A stretch of 18,414 nt of DNA from contig JAGCYR010000053.1 in assembly GCA_017960705.1 (NCBI GenBank), positions 1 to 18,414 on the forward strand, written 5' to 3'. Shown one piece after another: positions 14,192-18,414 of the stretch (position 1 is its first letter; every line of letters starts with the position of its first letter). The notes beneath the pieces were generated by a model. That model worked only from the letters and a program-made list of their open reading frames with translations. It had not been told where the DNA came from and did not search any database. A program made the translations under genes and the position numbers. Source of the stretch: Clostridia bacterium. GTDB lineage: Bacteria > Bacillota > Clostridia > Oscillospirales > CAG-272.

Positions 14192-15958
14192 CTATTCCGC
14201 CGTGATCAGCGAGGGGGTAAAGCGGGTGGACGAGACCCCGAAATAAGAGTGGACGATATCGTAATACTCGCCCGTCCAATGGTAGTTGCCGATATCGCGG
14301 GAGTCGCCCGTGACGCGGAAGGTGAGCCGCGCGATCTCGCCGTAGCGGTCGTGCCAGAGCGCGGTGTAGTAGAAAACGCGGTCGCGCTCCCCCGCGGAGA
14401 TCCCGTAGATCGGGGTGCCGTAGGGCGAGGGATCCAACCCCAGCCCGTCGTAGACCGTCGCGAACAGGTCCGACGCGCTGATCTTCGCCGCCGATTCTGC
14501 AAAGCCCTCGGTCGCCCCCGCCGGTTTGATCAGCATCAGCATATCGGCGCTGCGGACGATATCGAGGGTTTTGTTCTCGTTCTCGTAATCGTCGGTCGAG
14601 AGCCGGCTGTCGCCGTGATCGGCGGTGACGATGACGGTGGTCTTGTCGTACAGCCCGAGGCGTTTGAGTTCTTCAAGGTACGCCTTGACGATCGTGAAGT
14701 CGCCGCGCACCGCCTCGGGTTCGCTCGTGTAGTTCCCCGACATGGTCCCGTCGGGACGGAGCCGCGTGCCGGGATGGGGTCCGTAGAAATGGAAGAAGCG
14801 GAAGCATCCCGCGCCCTCCCCTACGGTCAGCCCGTTTTCGCGGAGCGCGATCAAAAAATCGTCCTCGGATTGCGGCAGCGCGGAATCCTCCTTCACGGCT
14901 CGCGTGTTGAGCGCGCCGAGCCGTTCCTCGACCGCGGGTTTCATTAGGTACGGGAGCACCCGCTTTGCCGAGACCGACAGGGCGTAGCGCGTGATCAGGA
15001 ACGGATCATACCGTACCGGGACGTCTCCCGCGGGAGAGTTTTCAAGATAGGGGTGGAGCGGTTCCCCGACCATCGCGGGATCGGTGGTGTAGACGCCGAG
15101 GCGGATCCCGTTCTCGTACATCTTGGAAAGGTAGGTGCTGCCCTTCGCCGCCTGATCGATCCAGGTTGACGCCGCGCGGTCGAAATAGCAGTGCGCCCCG
15201 GTCAGATAGTAGGTGATCGAGGGATAGGTGCGGGTGTAGACCGGGAGGCAGTCGGGATAGTAGGTGAATCCGTCGAAGCCGTCGAAGAGATCGGGATCCT
15301 GCTCCCGCGCTTCCTCGACGTACTTTCCCGCCGCGGTATCGAGGATGAACACGACGACGTTATGATCGGAGGCGACCGTCAGATCCCCCTCGTCGGTGAG
15401 CAGGATCGTCCCGTCCCGATCGACCGTCACGGCGCCGTACACCGTCCCCGCCGTCTGCGTGAACAGGAGGATCGCCGAGATTACGGTGACGCCGAGAAAG
15501 AGCTTTCCGTCAAGGCGGCGCAGCAGCAGAAATACGGCCAGACCCGCGCCGACGAGCAGGATCGCGCCCCAAACGGCGAGGTTGCCCGCCACGGTCGCGG
15601 CGGTATAGGTCTCTTTCTCCCCCGTCCAGGAGATCATCGAGCCGTTCAGGAAGTTCGATTGGATATACCCGATCAGCCCCAAAAGAAAGAGGACAGACGA
15701 CGCGATCGCGCGCCCCCTCCGCGGAAGCAGCCCCGAAAGGAGCCCGAGTACGACCGCCGACCCGCCCCAGATCAGAAGGAGCGAGCCGAACAGCGTCCCG
15801 AACGAGACGGTGAAATCGTTGACGTTGCCGACGTAGGTCTCGGTCATCGGGAAAACGAAGACCGAAAAGAAGAAAAAGAGCGACGACGGCAAGACAGACA
15901 GGAAACGGAGAGCGGTCTTGACGCTCCCCGTTTTCGTATCATTCGTCCGCGGCGTCAA
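14192..15958 (-). CDS. Membrane-anchored sulfatase/phosphotransferase-like enzyme (alkaline phosphatase superfamily)
   Basis: 588 residues. About four hydrophobic helices (20-37, 54-77, 87-101, 126-146, with another at 153-170) are followed by a large extracellular catalytic domain. Superfamily metal/active-site blocks are visible: VVVFILDTA (201-209, Asp207 a likely metal ligand), RTYPS (243-247, Thr244 in the place of the Cys/Ser/Thr nucleophile), FHFYGPH (389-395) and VTADHGDS (444-451). A Thr nucleophile fits phosphoglycerol or phosphoethanolamine transferases (LtaS/EptA logic) better than a true sulfatase, but the exact reaction is inference. The start is a TTG at 15958: AGGAG lies 7 nt upstream inside the previous gene, there is no ATG before the first helix, and the 20-nt overlap indicates translational coupling. 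It is third in the operon after the YidC-TagF fusion. Confidence 0.85.
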   Translation of the reverse strand: MTPRTNDTKTGSVKTALRFLSVLPSSLFFFFSVFVFPMTETYVGNVNDFTVSFGTLFGSLLLIWGGSAVVLGLLSGLLPRRGRAIASSVLFLLGLIGYIQSNFLNGSMISWTGEKETYTAATVAGNLAVWGAILLVGAGLAVFLLLRRLDGKLFLGVTVISAILLFTQTAGTVYGAVTVDRDGTILLTDEGDLTVASDHNVVVFILDTAAGKYVEEAREQDPDLFDGFDGFTYYPDCLPVYTRTYPSITYYLTGAHCYFDRAASTWIDQAAKGSTYLSKMYENGIRLGVYTTDPAMVGEPLHPYLENSPAGDVPVRYDPFLITRYALSVSAKRVLPYLMKPAVEERLGALNTRAVKEDSALPQSEDDFLIALRENGLTVGEGAGCFRFFHFYGPHPGTRLRPDGTMSGNYTSEPEAVRGDFTIVKAYLEELKRLGLYDKTTVIVTADHGDSRLSTDDYENENKTLDIVRSADMLMLIKPAGATEGFAESAAKISASDLFATVYDGLGLDPSPYGTPIYGISAGERDRVFYYTALWHDRYGEIARLTFRVTGDSRDIGNYHWTGEYYDIVHSYFGVSSTRFTPSLITAE

Positions 15959-16292
15959 AGTCGATCTCCTCTTCCTCGGCTTCGGCGGGCTTTTCTTTTT
16001 CGGTTTCGGTCCCGGCGGACTCTTCGGGCTTCGGCTCTTCGGTCTTGCCGTTCTCGTCGACGACCGCGAACTCGTCCTCGACCTCCATATTCTTGGTCTC
16101 GTCGATGCCGAGTTTCTTCTTGGCGCGCCGCCAGAAGATGGCGATCGCGGTACCGACGACGGCGACGACGCCCGCCAGCGCCTGGATCAGGAAGGTGGTG
16201 GTCGTGGGGTCGACGTACGCCGACGCGGAAAGGGTGAAGAAGACCGAAAGACCGGTCAAAAGGATGGCTGCGGCTGTCAGTTTACGTTTCAT
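15939..16292 (-). CDS. Small AYVDP-motif membrane protein with acidic tail
   Basis: 117 residues: a signal-like helix (5-24) ending ASA at 23-25, immediately followed by YVDPTTTT, a transmembrane helix (about 33-53), WRRAKKK as stop-transfer, and a long acidic Glu-rich cytoplasmic tail (66-117). Small proteins with AYxDPxTxxxxxQ and a single helix followed by WRR are, as I recall, recurrent neighbours of sulfatase-like membrane enzymes in Firmicutes; no function is established to my knowledge. GAGGG is 7 nt before the ATG. It lies 17 nt after the fusion gene and overlaps the enzyme gene by 20 nt, so it is probably an accessory subunit of that pathway. Confidence 0.83.
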   Translation of the reverse strand: MKRKLTAAAILLTGLSVFFTLSASAYVDPTTTTFLIQALAGVVAVVGTAIAIFWRRAKKKLGIDETKNMEVEDEFAVVDENGKTEEPKPEESAGTETEKEKPAEAEEEEIDFDAADE

Positions 16293-16309
16293 TTCGGTTC
16301 CCTCGTTTC

Positions 16310-18394
16310 TTACTTTTTGTTATTCTCGCGGTGCTTTTTGAGCGCGCTGATGATATAATCGGCGGCTGCCGTCCCGCATTTGCCGGGGTTGAACACGTTT
16401 TTATCCCGGACGGCGGCGATCGTTTCCTTCCATTCGTTCCGGTGGGCGAGCATGGACGCAACGGTCTCCCCCGCCTTCTCCTTCACGGCGTCCTTTTCAA
16501 GCGAGACGCCGATCTGATCCCGGAGCGCGATCTCAAGCGGCGTGATGCCGAGCTTCTCCCATTCGGGGTTGAGGCACTTGATCTTGGTGTTGATAAACAG
16601 GCAGGGGCGCTCGGTGGTGTAGGAGAACTCGACCGAGATCCCCGACCAGTCGGTGATGAGAAGATCGGATTCCCAGATCGAACGGTTGGACGAAAAATCG
16701 GTCTCGAAGACCAGTTCTTCTGGATCGGCGCCCGCGTATCTCCCGATCAGCTGATCGAGGCGGAGGCGGTAGCGCTTGACGTACTCGGGATGGGGACGGA
16801 CGGTGATCTTGTAGCCCTTTCCGAGCAGTTCGGAGAGCAGATCGTCGATCACGCTGTCGAGGAGGTTGTCCTCCTGCCACGACGGGGCGATCAGGATCCG
16901 CGGCTTGTCAGAGATCGGCGCGGGCACGAAATCGCGGCGGAGATCGTCGAGCAGAACGTAGCCGCAGGGGATCAGCTTCTTTTCGGGCAGACCGTAGACC
17001 TCCTCGGTCTTGCGGATCTCCTCCATCTGCTGCGGACCGACGCAGAGGACGGTGTCGAAGTGATCCATCGCGCCCTTGCGGAAGCCCATATGGACGCTCA
17101 TCATATCGTGCGGGGTGTAGATATATTCGACGTCCTTTTTGACGTAGGAGCGCTTCAGCTGGTAGGTGTTGAGGTCGGGCGTCGTCATCACCACGACCTC
17201 CGCGTCCATCTTCATCAGCGTCACGACCAGTTTGCGCGGACCGATGTAGTAGGGCACGAGCCGGGGTTCGGTCTTCGCCCTCTCGAAGATCGCGTCGTCG
17301 GGGTCGTTCGTGATATAGTGGATCTTCAGGTTGGTGCGGCGGAGCAGTTCCTCGACGATATCGGCGTAGTATTTCCAGAATCCGCTCTTTTCGGAATAGA
17401 AAACGAGGTGCTTGTTGGCGACGTGAAAGAAGCGTTTGTAGTCGGCTTTTTCGCGTTTCCGGTTAGGGTCCTTCCCCTCCGGCTTGCCGGAGCGGGCGAG
17501 CGCTTTCAGTTCGGAGAGCGCCGCCTGACTCTTGCGGAGTTCCTCGTAGTCGACGTATTTCTTCGGGTTGATCGCGATATTGAGAAGGTACATCTGTGCG
17601 ATCGCGGCGAGGTTCGAGAGCGTCCAGTAGTAGGCGATGCCGGCGGGGACGCCGAATCCGAGATAGAGCGAGAGCCCGACCGAGAACGCCATCACGCCGT
17701 ACTTGTTCCAGTTGCTCTGCTCGGCTTGCAGGACCTGGCTCTTGTTCTGGGTGAAGCAGAGCAGCCAGGACGAGCCCGCGGCGATCGCCGGGAAGATCAG
17801 CGTGATCCCGAGTTCCTTGATGGGGAGCAGCGCGAGCGAAAGCCCGAAGAGCGACATTTGCAAAGCGGAGATCGAAGATAAGACCGCCGCGTCGACCGAG
17901 GCGAACTCGGCGGCGTATTCTCCGCTCTTGACGAGCTTGACCGCCGTCAGCTGGATGGCGTTTTCCTCGACCGATATGCCGGAGATCTCCGACGCGATCG
18001 ATTCGATCCCCGAGACCGTCGAAGCGTCGATCCCGAGAACGTAGGTCAGCGGGTTGTAGATGACCTGCACGATCCCGAGCAGAAGGACGAACTGGACGAG
18101 GATCGGGATCAGACCGATCCAGACGTTGTAGCGGTATTTCTTGTAGATCTTGGCGTGTTCCTCGGCGATGTACTCGGCGTCCCCGAAGTGGTTGACGTTC
18201 AGCCAGTTGACCTCGGGCTGCATCTTGACGAGCTTGATGCTGTTGTTCTGCACCCAGACCGAGAGCGGGAGCAGAATGATCTTCGAGAACAAAACGAAGA
18301 GCAGGATCGCCAGCGCGTAGTTCCCCGTCAGGTCGTAACAGAGACGGATCACCGCGCCGAGCGGCGTCGCGAGCCAGGACAGGACTTTGGTCAT
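16310..18394 (-). CDS. YidC/Oxa1 insertase domain fused to a CDP-glycerol glycerophosphotransferase-like domain
   Basis: 694 residues with two parts. Residues 1-275 look like YidC/Oxa1: a first helix NYALAILLFVLFSKIILLPL (25-44), a cytoplasmic hairpin with MQPE (58-61) and EEHAKIYKKY (78-87), IGLIPILVQF (93-102), and the signature GVPAGIAYYWTLSN (248-261) with AQMYLLN. The groove Arg of YidC is Lys38, and a long insertion (about 118-175) separates helices two and three. After a Lys-rich linker (285-320), residues 321-694 resemble the TagF/TagB family: TPHD (427-430, His429), APSW (503-506), RPHP (533-536, His535) and SSNRSIWESDLLITDWSG (568-585). The two His match the catalytic pair of TagF. 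Both halves are in one frame with no stop between. GGAGGAG lies just upstream of the ATG. It leads the three-gene module; it is not in the usual rpmH-rnpA-yidC locus. Confidence 0.87.
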   Translation of the reverse strand: MTKVLSWLATPLGAVIRLCYDLTGNYALAILLFVLFSKIILLPLSVWVQNNSIKLVKMQPEVNWLNVNHFGDAEYIAEEHAKIYKKYRYNVWIGLIPILVQFVLLLGIVQVIYNPLTYVLGIDASTVSGIESIASEISGISVEENAIQLTAVKLVKSGEYAAEFASVDAAVLSSISALQMSLFGLSLALLPIKELGITLIFPAIAAGSSWLLCFTQNKSQVLQAEQSNWNKYGVMAFSVGLSLYLGFGVPAGIAYYWTLSNLAAIAQMYLLNIAINPKKYVDYEELRKSQAALSELKALARSGKPEGKDPNRKREKADYKRFFHVANKHLVFYSEKSGFWKYYADIVEELLRRTNLKIHYITNDPDDAIFERAKTEPRLVPYYIGPRKLVVTLMKMDAEVVVMTTPDLNTYQLKRSYVKKDVEYIYTPHDMMSVHMGFRKGAMDHFDTVLCVGPQQMEEIRKTEEVYGLPEKKLIPCGYVLLDDLRRDFVPAPISDKPRILIAPSWQEDNLLDSVIDDLLSELLGKGYKITVRPHPEYVKRYRLRLDQLIGRYAGADPEELVFETDFSSNRSIWESDLLITDWSGISVEFSYTTERPCLFINTKIKCLNPEWEKLGITPLEIALRDQIGVSLEKDAVKEKAGETVASMLAHRNEWKETIAAVRDKNVFNPGKCGTAAADYIISALKKHRENNKK

Positions 18395-18414
18395 TATTCT
18401 CCTCCGGCGGAGCG

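Overview
The window looks like a chromosomal piece of a GC-rich anaerobic Firmicute, most likely a gut-type member of the Clostridia near Oscillospiraceae/Ruminococcaceae. The signs are strong AGGAGG-type ribosome binding sites, near-consensus sigma-A promoters with 17-bp spacing, a FakA/FakB fatty acid kinase pair, a Gram-positive type lipoprotein, SecA with a zinc-binding tail, and arrays of small tetraloop-like hairpins between genes. The taxonomic call is an inference from gene content and style. I see no rRNA, tRNA, phage or transposase gene.

Left part (1-2490): one lipoprotein gene on the minus strand (408-1766), with its own promoter and terminator, sits between two long gene-free stretches. 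These stretches hold two foldback (inverted-repeat) elements of about 120-135 bp, and arrays of perfectly paired short hairpins whose stems differ from unit to unit while the 6-8 nt spacers stay nearly constant.

Middle-left (2491-6109, minus strand): nnrD (NAD(P)H-hydrate dehydratase), then fakB-fakA, which supply acyl-phosphate from free fatty acids for phospholipid synthesis. fakBA has a consensus promoter with a 15-bp palindrome between the -35 and -10 boxes. A divergent promoter pair separates nnrD from a cytidylate-kinase-like gene on the plus strand (6303-6935).

Middle (7141-11966, plus strand): secA and two tightly linked membrane proteins of unknown function, ending at a hairpin terminator shared with a convergent minus-strand group. 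That group (14058-12007) encodes two small membrane proteins and a YgjP/DUF45-type zinc metallopeptidase.

Right part (18394-14192, minus strand): three packed genes that look like one envelope module. The first is a fusion of a YidC/Oxa1-type membrane insertase with a CDP-glycerol glycerophosphotransferase-like (TagF/TagB) domain. The second is a small two-helix membrane protein carrying an AYVDP motif. The third is a membrane-anchored alkaline-phosphatase-superfamily (sulfatase/phosphotransferase-like) enzyme that starts at a TTG inside its neighbour. I infer that they act together in making or decorating a phosphate-containing cell-surface polymer. This is the most interesting candidate system in the window, together with the hairpin arrays.
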